The notes: a model not told the origin generated them from the letters alone. A DNA stretch of 48,968 nt from Bacteroidales bacterium (GCA_021163295.1 JAGGXD010000037.1:1-48968), one strand, 5' to 3'; shown: positions 37,326 through 45,977, numbered from the stretch's first letter. Numbers and translations are program-made.

Positions 37326-37931
37326 ATGTACGCAATCGTAGATGTTGCAGGTCAGCAATTCAAGGTAACAAAAGACCAGAAGATATTTGTCCACCGTCTT
37401 GATGGAGAAAAAGAAGATAAGGTTGAATTTGATAAGGTATTACTTATTGATAATGATGATAAGATAGAGGTAGGTGAACCGGTAATAAAAGGAGCCTTGA
37501 TCAAAGGCAAAATTCTTGAACATCTGAAAGGAGATACAGTTAAAGTATTCAAGAAAAAAAGGAGAAAAGGCTACAAGGTACTTAATGGACATCGCCAATT
37601 CCTTTCACATATACTTATTGAAGAAATAATCGAAAAAGGGGCAACAAAAAGTGTTGTAAAAAAAGAAACAACTAAACCTGCTCTAACACAAAAAACACCA
37701 CCAAAAGCAGAAAAAGCAGCACCAAAAGCTGTAAGCACCAAAAAAACAGTTATTAAAAGCAGCGAGGCTAAAGCAAAAACTGCTACCACCAAGGCTGTAA
37801 AATCAAGACCGGTAACAAAAAAACCGGTTGCAAAAAAAGTAACTGCAGCAGCTAAAAAGGCGCAAACCGAAACAACAGCTAAGAAAAAACCAATAAAGAA
37901 GACAACTTCTTCAAAAAAAACTAAAGAATAA
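37326..37931 (+). CDS. rplU: Ribosomal protein L21 with long basic C-terminal extension
   Basis: 201 residues. Residues 1-~100 are a normal L21 (MYAIVDVAGQQFKVTKDQKIFVHRL, FKKKRRKGYKVLNGHRQ). From ~105 on there is a low-complexity tail of Lys, Ala, Thr and Pro (KKPVAKKVTAAAKK, TTAKKKPIKKTTSSKK) resembling histone H1-like tails. Standard L21 is ~103 residues, so half the protein is extension. L27 follows after 29 bp, the universal rplU-rpmA pair. Confidence 0.94.
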   Translation: MYAIVDVAGQQFKVTKDQKIFVHRLDGEKEDKVEFDKVLLIDNDDKIEVGEPVIKGALIKGKILEHLKGDTVKVFKKKRRKGYKVLNGHRQFLSHILIEEIIEKGATKSVVKKETTKPALTQKTPPKAEKAAPKAVSTKKTVIKSSEAKAKTATTKAVKSRPVTKKPVAKKVTAAAKKAQTETTAKKKPIKKTTSSKKTKE

Positions 37932-37960
37932 TTATCAGATAACTCTTAAAGCATAAAGAT

Positions 37961-38221
37961 ATGGCACACAAGAAAGGAATGGGAAGTTCCCGTAACGGCA
38001 GAGAATCAGAAAGTAAACGTCTGGGGGTAAAACTTTATGGAGGTCAGCTTGCCAAAGCGGGTAATATTATAGTTAGACAAAGAGGAACCAAACACAATCC
38101 GGGAGAAAATGTTGGAATTGGGAAAGATCATACTCTCTTCGCTCTTATTAACGGACATGTTCAATTCAGAAAAAAGAAAGATAATAAATCTTTTGTCTCT
38201 ATTATACCCGAGTCAAAGTAA
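37961..38221 (+). CDS. rpmA: Ribosomal protein L27
   Basis: 86 residues, starting [16 protein letters not shown] with the canonical basic N-terminus that reaches the peptidyl-transferase centre. [21 protein letters not shown] and [20 protein letters not shown] are the family blocks. No cleavable N-terminal leader as in Firmicutes. A strong terminator follows. Confidence 0.96.
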   Translation: MAHKKGMGSSRNGRESESKRLGVKLYGGQLAKAGNIIVRQRGTKHNPGENVGIGKDHTLFALINGHVQFRKKKDNKSFVSIIPESK

Positions 38222-38246
38222 GAAACTCAAATATTTCTGTTAAATC

Positions 38247-38293
38247 CTCCTGATCAATTTACGACTTTTGCTGTAAATAATCAGGAGTTTTTT
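38247..38293 (+). terminator. Rho-independent terminator after rpmA
   Basis: CTCCTGAT (38247-38254) pairs with ATCAGGAG (38280-38287), the stem continues with ATTTAC/GTAAAT, and a T-rich tract follows. Confidence 0.88.
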
Positions 38294-38324
38294 ATTTTTA
38301 CACTAAAAAATAAAAATCTGTCAT

Positions 38325-39599
38325 ATGCTTAATCTTAAACGTATTCAAAAAGACTCCGCTGAAATAATAAAACTGTTAAAAATTAAGGGTTTTGATGCAG
38401 GTGAGATCATCGAACAGATAATCAATCATGACAAGAAGCGGAGAGAAATACTGCAGGATACCGAAAAAAAGAAAGCTGAGTTAAATAAACTCTCGAAAAA
38501 TATAGGAGAGCTGTTCAGGGAAAAAAGAATTGATGAAGCAAACCTGTCAAAAGAAAAAACCGGAAAGCTAAAAGAGGATATAAAGAAACTTGATAAAGAA
38601 GTTAATGAAACTGAAAATGAACTTAATAATCTGCTTATCCGTGTACCCAATATTCCTCATGAATCAGTACCATACGGAAACAGTGAGGAAGATAACGAAA
38701 AAATAAGGTCCGGTGGTGAATTCCCGAAACTACCCGGCAATGCATTACCTCATTGGGAACTTGCAACCAAATATGATATTATTGATTTTGAACTTGGTAA
38801 TAAGATCACCGGTGCCGGGTTTCCTGTATATAAAGGAAAGGGTGCCAAATTCCAAAGGGCTTTAATTAATTTCTTCCTTGATGAGGGACAAAAAGCCGGT
38901 TATCTTGAAATTCAGCCACCAATTGTTGTTAATGAAGATTCGGGCTGGTGTACCGGTCAGTTGCCGGATAAAGACAGCCAGATGTATCATGTTCAGGCAG
39001 ATAATCTGTACCTGATACCTACTGCTGAAGTACCGGTAACTAATATCTACAGGGATGTGATACTAGATGTTGATGAATTGCCTGTAAAAAACATTGCTTA
39101 TACGCCTTGTTTCAGAAGAGAGGCAGGTTCGTATGGGAAAGATGTAAGAGGACTTAACCGCCTGCATCAATTTGATAAGGTTGAAATAGTTCAAATACAA
39201 CACCCCGGGAAATCATATGAAACCCTTGAAGAAATGACCGGTCATATTGAAGAACTGATACAAAAACTGGAACTGCCATATCGTATAATGAGACTGTGCG
39301 GAGGAGATCTTTCTTTTACTTCAGCACTTACATACGATTTTGAGGTATTCTCAGCAGCTCAGAAAAAATGGCTCGAGGTTAGCTCAGTTTCCAATTTCGA
39401 ATCTTTCCAGGCAAACCGTCTTAAACTAAGATTTAAAGAAAAGGGGAGTAAAAAAACATATATTGCCCACACGCTCAACGGAAGCGCACTGGCACTACCC
39501 AGAATTTTTGCAGCACTAATCGAAAATAACCAGACACCGGAAGGTATTGTGGTACCCGGAATACTGAGGTCCTATACCGGGTTTGATATTATTGGATGA
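38325..39599 (+). CDS. serS: Seryl-tRNA synthetase
   Basis: 424 residues. The N-terminal antiparallel coiled coil that grips the tRNA-Ser long arm is at ~30-105 (Lys/Glu-rich heptads). The class II catalytic core has motif 2 (NIAYTPCFRREAGSYGKDVRG) and motif 3 (GSALALPRIFAALIENNQ). It charges tRNA-Ser with serine. It follows the rplU-rpmA terminator, so it is transcribed separately. Confidence 0.96.
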   Translation: MLNLKRIQKDSAEIIKLLKIKGFDAGEIIEQIINHDKKRREILQDTEKKKAELNKLSKNIGELFREKRIDEANLSKEKTGKLKEDIKKLDKEVNETENELNNLLIRVPNIPHESVPYGNSEEDNEKIRSGGEFPKLPGNALPHWELATKYDIIDFELGNKITGAGFPVYKGKGAKFQRALINFFLDEGQKAGYLEIQPPIVVNEDSGWCTGQLPDKDSQMYHVQADNLYLIPTAEVPVTNIYRDVILDVDELPVKNIAYTPCFRREAGSYGKDVRGLNRLHQFDKVEIVQIQHPGKSYETLEEMTGHIEELIQKLELPYRIMRLCGGDLSFTSALTYDFEVFSAAQKKWLEVSSVSNFESFQANRLKLRFKEKGSKKTYIAHTLNGSALALPRIFAALIENNQTPEGIVVPGILRSYTGFDIIG

Positions 39600-39612
39600 A
39601 GAAAGAAGGAAA

Positions 39613-39661
39613 AAGTCATTAAGTAGTCATTGAAGAAGAAGAAGTCATTAAGTGTTCATTC
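39613..39661. repeat. Imperfect direct repeat upstream of the EamA gene
   Basis: AAGTCATTAAGT occurs at 39613-39624 and 39642-39653. Each is followed by a GTCATT/GTTCATT variant, with a GAAGAA-rich spacer between. The second copy ends at the start codon. Confidence 0.75.
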
Positions 39662-40582
39662 ATGAAAACCCGGAATAAAGTATTTCTTTATGCAGGATTG
39701 GCCATATTTTTTTGGTCGACAGTTGCCACAGTTTTTAAACTGGCTCTGAGATACCTTAATTTCCTTGAACTCCTGATGTATGCTTCCATCACTTCGTCAA
39801 TTCTTCTTTTCTTTATCCTTATTTTTCAGGGAAAACTTCATTTAATTAAAACCCAGTCATCAAGCGATCTTTTCAGATCATCCGTTATGGGTCTTCTTAA
39901 TCCTTTCCTTTATTATATTGTCCTCTTCAGAGCCTACTCACTACTACCGGCCCAGGTAGCCCAACCACTTAATATGGTATGGCCTATAGTACTCGTATTT
40001 ATGTCCATTCCATTATTAAAACAAAAAGTTTCAACCCGTAGTTTTGTTGCTCTTTTCATCAGTTTTATCGGTGCTTATTTTATCTCTACACAGGGAGATC
40101 TGCTGAAACCCGGGAATTCCAATCCTCTTGGAGTAGGACTGGCACTTGGAAGTTCAGTAATATGGTCACTGTTTTTTATCTATAATGTTCGTGATAAACG
40201 TGATGAAGAAGTCAAACTATTCCTAAGTTTTCTATTCGCCACAGTATTTATTGTACTTACCAATATTATTACCGGCAATATACAGGCGCCACCCATCAAA
40301 GGACTGGCAGCGGCAATTTACACAGGGTGTTTTGAAATGGGCATTACTTTCGTTTTTTGGCTTAAAGCTCTCAGAATAAGTAAATCGGCTAGCCGGATAA
40401 GTATATATGTTTATCTGGCTCCATTTTTATCTCTCGTTTTTATCCATATTTTTGTAGGAGAATATATTTATTTAACAACCATTGCCGGACTTGTTCTGAT
40501 CATTACCGGAATTCTGGTCCAGAAATTGCGGTTGAAAAAAAGAATAACAGCTAACTTGAGAGATGATGAAAAAGAAAATTAA
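39662..40582 (+). CDS. EamA/DMT family transporter
   Basis: 306 residues, ten predicted helices in two EamA repeats (first ~8-135, second ~150-290), with PAQVAQPLNMVWPIVLVFMSIPLL as the conserved end of repeat one. The family exports or imports small metabolites such as amino acids; substrate unknown. Its last 20 bases overlap the start of the S41 peptidase gene in another frame, so the two are coupled. Confidence 0.85.
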   Translation: MKTRNKVFLYAGLAIFFWSTVATVFKLALRYLNFLELLMYASITSSILLFFILIFQGKLHLIKTQSSSDLFRSSVMGLLNPFLYYIVLFRAYSLLPAQVAQPLNMVWPIVLVFMSIPLLKQKVSTRSFVALFISFIGAYFISTQGDLLKPGNSNPLGVGLALGSSVIWSLFFIYNVRDKRDEEVKLFLSFLFATVFIVLTNIITGNIQAPPIKGLAAAIYTGCFEMGITFVFWLKALRISKSASRISIYVYLAPFLSLVFIHIFVGEYIYLTTIAGLVLIITGILVQKLRLKKRITANLRDDEKEN

Positions 40583-41846
40583 TGTAAGGTATATAACCGG
40601 AATATTGATACTCTCAGGTATCTTATTTTTGTTTTTTACAGGATGTGAGAAAGATGATCCTCCCCCGTCTGAGGAGATCATGGCCAGAGATTACCTATAT
40701 AATTTGATGAACGATTGGTACCTCTGGTATGATAAAATGCCCGATGTAGATAAAAGTCAGTATGATACACCTGAAGAATTACTTGAAGCTATGAAGTACC
40801 TGCCAAAAGATATTTATAGCTATATAATGTCAAAACAGGAATTTGACTTAAAGATGATCGAAGGTAAATATATAGGACATGGTTTCAGCTGGGGGATTGA
40901 TGATAATGGAAATGCCCGGATTATTTTTATCTTCAAAGACTCTCCCCTTTATGATGAGGGAGTAAGAAGGGGATGGATCATTAACAATGTAAACGGAACA
41001 GTAATCACAGAAGAAAATTGGTCCTCAATCTTCGGGGATAACACCGTTGGATATGAGAACACTATTGAATTTATTACACCCGCCGATTCCACTGTTTCAA
41101 TTACCACCGCCAAAAAGGAAATACAGAAAAATTCTGTGTTATATTATGATACACTCCATATTAATGGCACTGTAACTGCACATATGGTGTTTGAGGAGTT
41201 CATGCAACCATCAACCGAAGAATTTACAGAGGTCTTTTCCTTCTTTAATTCAACAGGAGCTACAGAAATGATACTTGATCTGCGGTATAATCCCGGGGGA
41301 TTTATGAATATAGCAACATTGCTAGCAAGTTTTATTACCGGTGAAAACACTAATGGAGAGGTGTTTACAAAGCTTATTTACAATGATAAAAAGAGTGATG
41401 AGAATAGTTCTGCACTTTTCGAAAAACAAACCAATTCACTTAATCTAAACAGGATAATAATCCTAACTACCGGAGGAACAGCTTCTGCAAGTGAGGCTTT
41501 GATAAACGGACTTGAACCACATATCGATGTAGTTACAATTGGTGAGACAACCTATGGTAAACCTGTAGGAATGAAAGTATTCCAGTATGAAGATTATGTA
41601 TTTCTGCCAATAACCTTCAGGATTGCCAACTCCAAAAATGAAAGTGATTATTACGATGGAATACAACCGGATGCTTTATGTAATGATGATTTCACCCGGG
41701 CTTTTGATAACCGTGAAGAAGCATGCTTTAAAGAAGCAATTTATTACATTGAAAACGGAAGTTTCTCAGGCACAAAAGGCAGAAAAATAAAAGCACACGA
41801 AGAAAAAGTCTCTTACATTGAGCTACTGGAAAAAAGGGCAATTTAA
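40563..41846 (+). CDS. S41 family peptidase lipoprotein (C-terminal processing protease-like)
   Basis: 427 residues; lipobox FFTGC followed by EKDD. A PDZ-like region (~100-190: GHGFSWGIDDNGNARIIFIFKDSP ... GWIINNVNG) precedes the S41 domain. The Ser/Lys dyad is Ser308 in GGTASASEA and Lys333 in TTYGKPVG, 25 residues apart as in Tsp/CtpA. It probably degrades or processes periplasmic proteins. It starts inside the last codons of the EamA gene. Either ATG (40563 or 40566) is possible. Confidence 0.88.
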   Translation: MMKKKINVRYITGILILSGILFLFFTGCEKDDPPPSEEIMARDYLYNLMNDWYLWYDKMPDVDKSQYDTPEELLEAMKYLPKDIYSYIMSKQEFDLKMIEGKYIGHGFSWGIDDNGNARIIFIFKDSPLYDEGVRRGWIINNVNGTVITEENWSSIFGDNTVGYENTIEFITPADSTVSITTAKKEIQKNSVLYYDTLHINGTVTAHMVFEEFMQPSTEEFTEVFSFFNSTGATEMILDLRYNPGGFMNIATLLASFITGENTNGEVFTKLIYNDKKSDENSSALFEKQTNSLNLNRIIILTTGGTASASEALINGLEPHIDVVTIGETTYGKPVGMKVFQYEDYVFLPITFRIANSKNESDYYDGIQPDALCNDDFTRAFDNREEACFKEAIYYIENGSFSGTKGRKIKAHEEKVSYIELLEKRAI

Positions 41847-41865
41847 TTAAACAACCTCATTTGTT

Positions 41866-42420
41866 TTGATTAAAGAACGTATTATACTAGGCATTGATCC
41901 CGGAACAACAATTACCGGATATGGTATTATTGTTGTAGAAAATAATAAAGCCAGGGTTATTACAATGGGGGTTATTAAGCTTACCGGTCTAGGTGATCAT
42001 TACAGTAAATTAAAAAAGATATTTGAACGTATTCTTTCTATTATTGATGAGTTTCACCCTGACGAAATAGCTATTGAAGCACCTTTTTACGGTAAAAATG
42101 TACAATCAATGCTTAAGCTTGGAAGGGCGCAGGGTGTTGCAATGGCTGCAGCATTATACCGGTCACTCCCAATTTTTGAATATGCCCCTCGAAAAATCAA
42201 AATGGCTATAACCGGAAATGGCAATGCCTCAAAAGAACAGGTTGCCAATCTTCTTGAAAATATTCTGGATTTAAATGAAATGCCTGGCGGGTTGGATGCA
42301 TCCGATGGACTGGCAGCAGCATTATGTCATTCTTTCCAGAAACAAATGTCTGATGGAAATACAGGTAAAAAAAGCTGGAAAAATTTTATCGCGAACAATC
42401 CTGGAAGAGTGAAAGGGTGA
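41866..42420 (+). CDS. ruvC: Holliday junction endodeoxyribonuclease RuvC
   Basis: 184 residues with all four catalytic acids: Asp11 (GIDPGT), Glu71 ([11 protein letters not shown]), Asp144 and Asp147 ([12 protein letters not shown]). It resolves Holliday junctions with RuvAB. The start is a TTG at 41866: the frame has a stop at 41848 and no ATG or GTG before the catalytic Asp, so an alternative start codon is required. It lies 19 bp after the S41 gene. The N-terminus [13 protein letters not shown] has normal RuvC spacing. Confidence 0.94.
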   Translation: MIKERIILGIDPGTTITGYGIIVVENNKARVITMGVIKLTGLGDHYSKLKKIFERILSIIDEFHPDEIAIEAPFYGKNVQSMLKLGRAQGVAMAAALYRSLPIFEYAPRKIKMAITGNGNASKEQVANLLENILDLNEMPGGLDASDGLAAALCHSFQKQMSDGNTGKKSWKNFIANNPGRVKG

Positions 42421-42423
42421 AGA

Positions 42424-42449
42424 TCCTCCTTCGCTAAAGCTACGGAGGA
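42424..42449. repeat. Dispersed palindrome, copy C
   Basis: TCCTCC-TTC-GCTAAAGC-TAC-GGAGGA, 26 bp, beginning three bases after the ruvC stop. The arms pair exactly. The triplets TTC and TAC face each other (GAA/GTA on the other strand), as in the copies at 26064 and 32084. Confidence 0.8.
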
Positions 42450-42796
42450 CACAGTGAGAAGAGGTGATATGGTGATACTATGTTATTCTTCAAACCGGAT
42501 GTCTGAAATATACACTTATGTATCCACTTGTAATATCAGCAATTTAATAAGTCCGGGAAATGATTTTGATTGTTAGGATAAATAGTATAAATTTGAAAAT
42601 AAAGCAGCAGACCGAAAGATTGCTAAACCAAACCTGTATTATGTTAAATAGACTGTATCTATCTTATTCTGTTTTGGTTAATAAAAATAAAGGTCTGTTG
42701 ATAAAGGCAATATAACGGTAATAGGGTTGGGTTAGCAAGTAGTTACCAACTATAAAACAGCATTAACAATTAACATCTCACAATTGGACTATTTTT

Positions 42797-42832
42797 TTGC
42801 ATAAGATGTATTAATGGTGTATATTTACACCA
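42797..42832 (+). promoter_or_regulatory. Promoter with overlapping operator for the ParDE pair
   Basis: TTG at 42797-42799, 20-nt spacer, TATATTTA at 42820-42827. The perfect palindrome TGGTGTA-TATT-TACACCA (42815-42832) covers the -7 box, 12 nt before the antitoxin ATG. This is the arrangement expected for autorepression by a ribbon-helix-helix antitoxin. Confidence 0.7.
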
Positions 42833-42844
42833 AAAAGTATTATT

Positions 42845-43084
42845 ATGAATAGACAAAGCATTTCATTCACGGAACCAAATGACAAATGGTTAAGAACTCA
42901 AGTTGATAACAAAGAGTATTCAAGCAAGAGTGAATTAATAAATGATTTAGTACGTCAAGCTAGAAAACAACAACGCCAAATAGATTGGATTAGTTTGAAA
43001 TTGGAAAGTGCAGAAAATAGTGGATTTACCAGTGACAGTAAAGAACAAATATTAATAAAATCTAAGTCTTTACTTAATGACTAA
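42845..43084 (+). CDS. ParD-like antitoxin (ribbon-helix-helix)
   Basis: 79 residues. The N-terminal strand and helices (SISFTEPNDKWLRTQV, SSKSELINDLVRQARKQQ) are a CopG/ParD-type DNA-binding fold. The C-terminal half (WISLKLESAENSGF...) is the toxin-binding tail. It neutralises the toxin encoded downstream, overlapping by 8 bp, and with it should repress the palindromic operator just upstream. Confidence 0.88.
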   Translation: MNRQSISFTEPNDKWLRTQVDNKEYSSKSELINDLVRQARKQQRQIDWISLKLESAENSGFTSDSKEQILIKSKSLLND

Positions 43085-43370
43085 ATATAAATTGAGCAAT
43101 GTAGCTAAGGAGGACTTAATCAGAATTCATCATTACGGCGTTAAGAAATTCGGAGTTAGACAAGCTGACAAATATTTTGATTCATTTTTTAAGTACTTTG
43201 ACATTATAGCTCAACGACCATTTTCATTTGAATCTGTTGATTATATAAAAACAGGATATAGACGCTGTGTATGTGGTTCTGACAGTATTTATTTCAAGGT
43301 AAATAATAATATTGTAGAAATTATGGCTATTGTTGGAAGACAGGATTTGAATAACATTTTTAGTGATTAA
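43077..43370 (+). CDS. ParE/RelE-family toxin
   Basis: 97 residues: YKLSNVAKEDLIRIHHYGVKKFG start, two-helix hairpin, then YRRCVCGSDSIYFKV and VEIMAIVGRQDL, the standard ParE ending. ParE members poison gyrase, RelE members cut mRNA; this one groups with ParE by its ParD partner. It starts 8 bp inside the antitoxin gene, giving coupled translation with antitoxin first. Confidence 0.88.
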   Translation: MTKYKLSNVAKEDLIRIHHYGVKKFGVRQADKYFDSFFKYFDIIAQRPFSFESVDYIKTGYRRCVCGSDSIYFKVNNNIVEIMAIVGRQDLNNIFSD

Positions 43371-43401
43371 ATTACAGTTGGTAACATCGGCTCAAAAACA
43401 A

Positions 43402-43487
43402 GCGGGCGGAAAGTGCTAATATGAAACAGATTACAAGTAATAAACAGCAGTGTAACCTGAAAAAAAAAAGCACAAGGAAATGCCCGC
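43402..43487. repeat. Long imperfect hairpin after the ParE gene
   Basis: Nested complementary blocks: GCGGGC (43402-43407)/GCCCGC (43482-43487), GTGCT (43413-43417)/AGCAC (43469-43473), and GATTACA (near 43429)/TGTAACC (near 43451), with unequal spacers. It lies between the toxin stop and the left end of the IS element. Confidence 0.55.
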
Positions 43488-43512
43488 CAAAATTTATAGC
43501 TAATCGTCAGCC

Positions 43513-45216
43513 TGTGCAAAAACTCCCTTAAATTGTTCATAACCTTTTCGCCTTGCATTTCCCCTTTAATCAAGTATTTACTAACTTGAGTTGTATTCAT
43601 TAATCATAAAACCATGGAACATAAATAAGGATCTGACAGGAATCATATGTTCATGTTTTGTTTGGAGAGTGCCATAGCCAAGGATTCATTTGTTCGGATG
43701 GTAGATACCTTTGTTGATGCTATTGATTTGGAGAGCTTTGGATTTGCTCATGTTGAATGTCAGGAGGAAGGGCGCCCCCCTATCATCCTTCCATCTTGTT
43801 GAAGTTGTACTTGTATGGGTATCGATATGGCATTCGAACAACCCGAAAACTTGAACGGGAGGCCCGGACCAACATGGAAGCTATGTGGCTACTTTCCGGA
43901 CTTCGTCCGAAGTATAGAACCATTGCAGACTTCAGGAAAAATCATTCCAAAGCCTTTCGTGAACTTTTCCGAAGATTTGTTTGTCTTTTAAGAGACTGGG
44001 AATTGATAGATGGCGAGACGGTAGCTATTGATTCATTTAAAATCCGGGGAAACAACTCCTTAAAAAACAATTTCAACGAAAAGAAGCTAAATCATCACCT
44101 TGCTTATATAGATACGCAAATAAGTGAATACGAGGCTTTACTTGATGCTGCAGATAAAAAGGAAGACAAAAAAGAGATTAAGGAAAAAATTCAGGAACGC
44201 AAAGAAAAACAAACCAAATACAAAAAGGTTAAAAAAGACCTTGAAGCCAGCGGTGAAGAACAAATTTCACTGACAGATCCGGATGCCCGTGCAGTGATAT
44301 TGCAAAGGAATATTGTTAATGTTGGTTATAATATACAGGCTTCTTCTGATTCGAAACATAAGTTTCTGGTTGAATACGATACCGGGACTGTAAATGATAC
44401 GAACGCATTAGCAGACATTGCCATAAATACAAAAGAACTCCTGGGGGTTAAGCAGATGAATGCCCTGGCCGATAAAGGTTATCATACCGGGGCAGAAATA
44501 CACAAATGCACAGAACAAGGCATAACCACATATGTTTCTCCCAAAGCTCCATCAACAAAGGATATAGGTTTGTATCCTATATCAAGTTTTACCTATGATC
44601 CGAAAAACGATTTGTATGTGTGTCCACAGGGACATCAAATGCGAACCAACAATACATTGTACCGACATAGTGATAAAAGAAAAGGTAAAAAAGGGTCATT
44701 TAGATTTAAAAGATATACCACCCCGGCATGCAAAACCTGTACAAGCAGACATTTATGTACCAGAAGTAAAACCAATGTAAGATATATTGACCGAAGTGAA
44801 TATGCAGAAGTAGTTGAAGCAAATGCGGAAAGGGTACATAAAAATCCGGAATACTACAGGCAAAGACAACAGGTAACTGAACATATGTTCGGGACCTTGA
44901 AGCGACAACGTGGATTTACTCACACACTCGTTAGGGGAAAGGAGAATGTTTTAGGAGAAGTTGGCTTGATGTTTATCGGGTACAACTTAAGCCGCTGTAT
45001 TTCTGTAGTTGGTATGGAGAAATTTATTAAGGCATTGAAGGAGTGTTGTTTAGTTGTATTTCACATTAAAATACGGCTTATTTTAAGACAATTTAGACGC
45101 TTTTTAGAAAAAAATGTAAAACACCTTCCAGACAAGATGAAATATTTTTATGCCGTTAAACCTTTTCTATTTAATCCTAAGGACTTATATTTATACGTGA
45201 ATTGAGTTTTTGCACA
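43513..45216 (+). mobile_element. IS1182-family insertion sequence
   Basis: 1704 bp bounded by perfect 13-bp terminal inverted repeats TGTGCAAAAACTC (43513-43525) and GAGTTTTTGCACA (45204-45216); identity stops beyond them. It contains one IS1182-type transposase frame, interrupted near its start. No clear target duplication flanks it. It is inserted between the ParDE and HigBA modules. Confidence 0.88.
43614..45205 (+). pseudogene. IS1182-family transposase, stop codon and frameshift near the N-terminus
   Basis: Bases 43757-45205 encode 482 residues with the DUF772-like N-terminal part (LLKLYLYGYRYGIRTTRKLE, KYRTIADFRKNH), a DDE core (VAIDSFKIRGNNS, ALADKGYHTG, EHMFGTLKRQRGFTHT) and a Cys cluster (CKTCTSRHLCTRS). 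The family N-terminus lies upstream in another frame: ATG 43614, in-frame TAA at 43626, then FVRMVDTFVDAIDLESFGF up to a C run at 43785-43790. There, one C fewer than needed shifts the frame (GRPP continues as YHPSILLK in the new frame). Probably inactive unless translation frameshifts or the C run is miscalled. Confidence 0.82.
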
Positions 45217-45282
45217 AACTCTCGTTGTAGCACATTTTAAGAAGCCCCTGAATCAAAACATAATTGTGAGCGAAAAGAAATA

Positions 45283-45320
45283 TCCCAATTTGGGAATCTT
45301 GATTATTTTTCATAGATTTG
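45283..45320 (+). promoter_or_regulatory. Promoter with overlapping palindrome for higBA
   Basis: The palindrome TCCCAATTTGGGA (45283-45295) contains the -33 TTG (45290-45292). After a 20-nt spacer comes TAGATTTG (45313-45320). The toxin ATG is at 45325, so the predicted start site is at or next to the start codon and the mRNA would be leaderless or nearly so. Confidence 0.65.
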
Positions 45321-45324
45321 TATC

Positions 45325-45624
45325 ATGAGAATAATTGCGTTTAGGACATTAAGAGAATTCTGGGAAAAACCTGAATATGCAGATTCTGAAACATCTTTAC
45401 GATCTTGGTATCATGATGCCAAAAAAGCGGACTGGAAAAATTCAAATGAACTTAAACAGCAATATAAGAATGCAAGTATTGTAGGAAAAGGACGAGTTGT
45501 ATTTAATATTAAGGGTAATGCATACCGATTCATAGTTTCTATTGACTATGAGTTTCAAGTTATTTTTATTCGATTTATTGGAACTCATGAACAGTATGAT
45601 AAAATTAATGCAAAAACGATTTAA
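45325..45624 (+). CDS. higB: HigB-type mRNA interferase toxin
   Basis: 99 residues matching the HigB_toxin family: MRIIAFRTLREFWEKPEYADSE, SLRSWYHDAKKADWKNSNEL, VFNIKGNAYRFIVSIDYEFQVIFIRFIGTHEQYDKI. These cut ribosome-bound mRNA. Toxin-first order and a 2-bp gap to the antitoxin gene are typical of higBA. It lies just right of the IS element. Confidence 0.92.
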   Translation: MRIIAFRTLREFWEKPEYADSETSLRSWYHDAKKADWKNSNELKQQYKNASIVGKGRVVFNIKGNAYRFIVSIDYEFQVIFIRFIGTHEQYDKINAKTI

Positions 45625-45626
45625 TC

Positions 45627-45977
45627 ATGGAAATTAAACCAATAAAAACAGAAAAGGATTACAATATGTCAATCAAAAGGATTGAAGAATTGTGGGGAGC
45701 TAAGAGAGATACTCCTGAGGGAGATGAATTAGATTTGCTCTGTACATTAGTTGAATCATATGAAATGAAACATTATCCAATTGCTCCACCTGACCCAATT
45801 GATGCTATAAAGTTCAGAATGGAACAAATGGGAATGACAAAGGCAGATATGGTGAAATACCTTGGTAGTCAAAGCAGGGTAAGTGAAATTCTTAACGGGA
45901 AAAGAAGATTGACACTTAAGATGGTAAAATCTTTATATAAAGGGTTAAAGATACCAGCAGAAATACTATTGGCATGA
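45627..45977 (+). CDS. higA: HigA-type antitoxin with helix-turn-helix
   Basis: 116 residues. The N-terminal toxin-binding part (~1-55, acidic) is followed by an Xre-type helix-turn-helix (MEQMGMTKADMVKYLGSQSRVSEILNGKRRLTLKM). It inhibits HigB and represses the operon, presumably at the palindrome at 45283-45295. Confidence 0.92.
   Translation: MEIKPIKTEKDYNMSIKRIEELWGAKRDTPEGDELDLLCTLVESYEMKHYPIAPPDPIDAIKFRMEQMGMTKADMVKYLGSQSRVSEILNGKRRLTLKMVKSLYKGLKIPAEILLA

Larger units (their letters stand above)
42421..42844. other. Intergenic region at the left edge of the accessory island
   Basis: 424 bp without a gene. It holds palindrome copy C (42424-42449) directly after ruvC, and AGTTACCAACT at 42741-42751, whose complement reappears after the toxin gene at 43376-43385. 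The toxin-antitoxin promoter and operator are at its end. The rest shows nothing recognisable. Confidence 0.6.

Noticed and set aside
42742-43487. Integron gene cassette carrying ParDE
   Set aside because: The hairpin is suggestive, but no GTTRRRY core, no second attC in direct orientation and no integrase were found, so it is kept only as an alternative.
43367-43600. 77-codon minus-strand frame between ParE and the transposase
   Set aside because: It spans the hairpin and the left IS end, so it crosses an element boundary and cannot be an ancestral gene; no domain seen.
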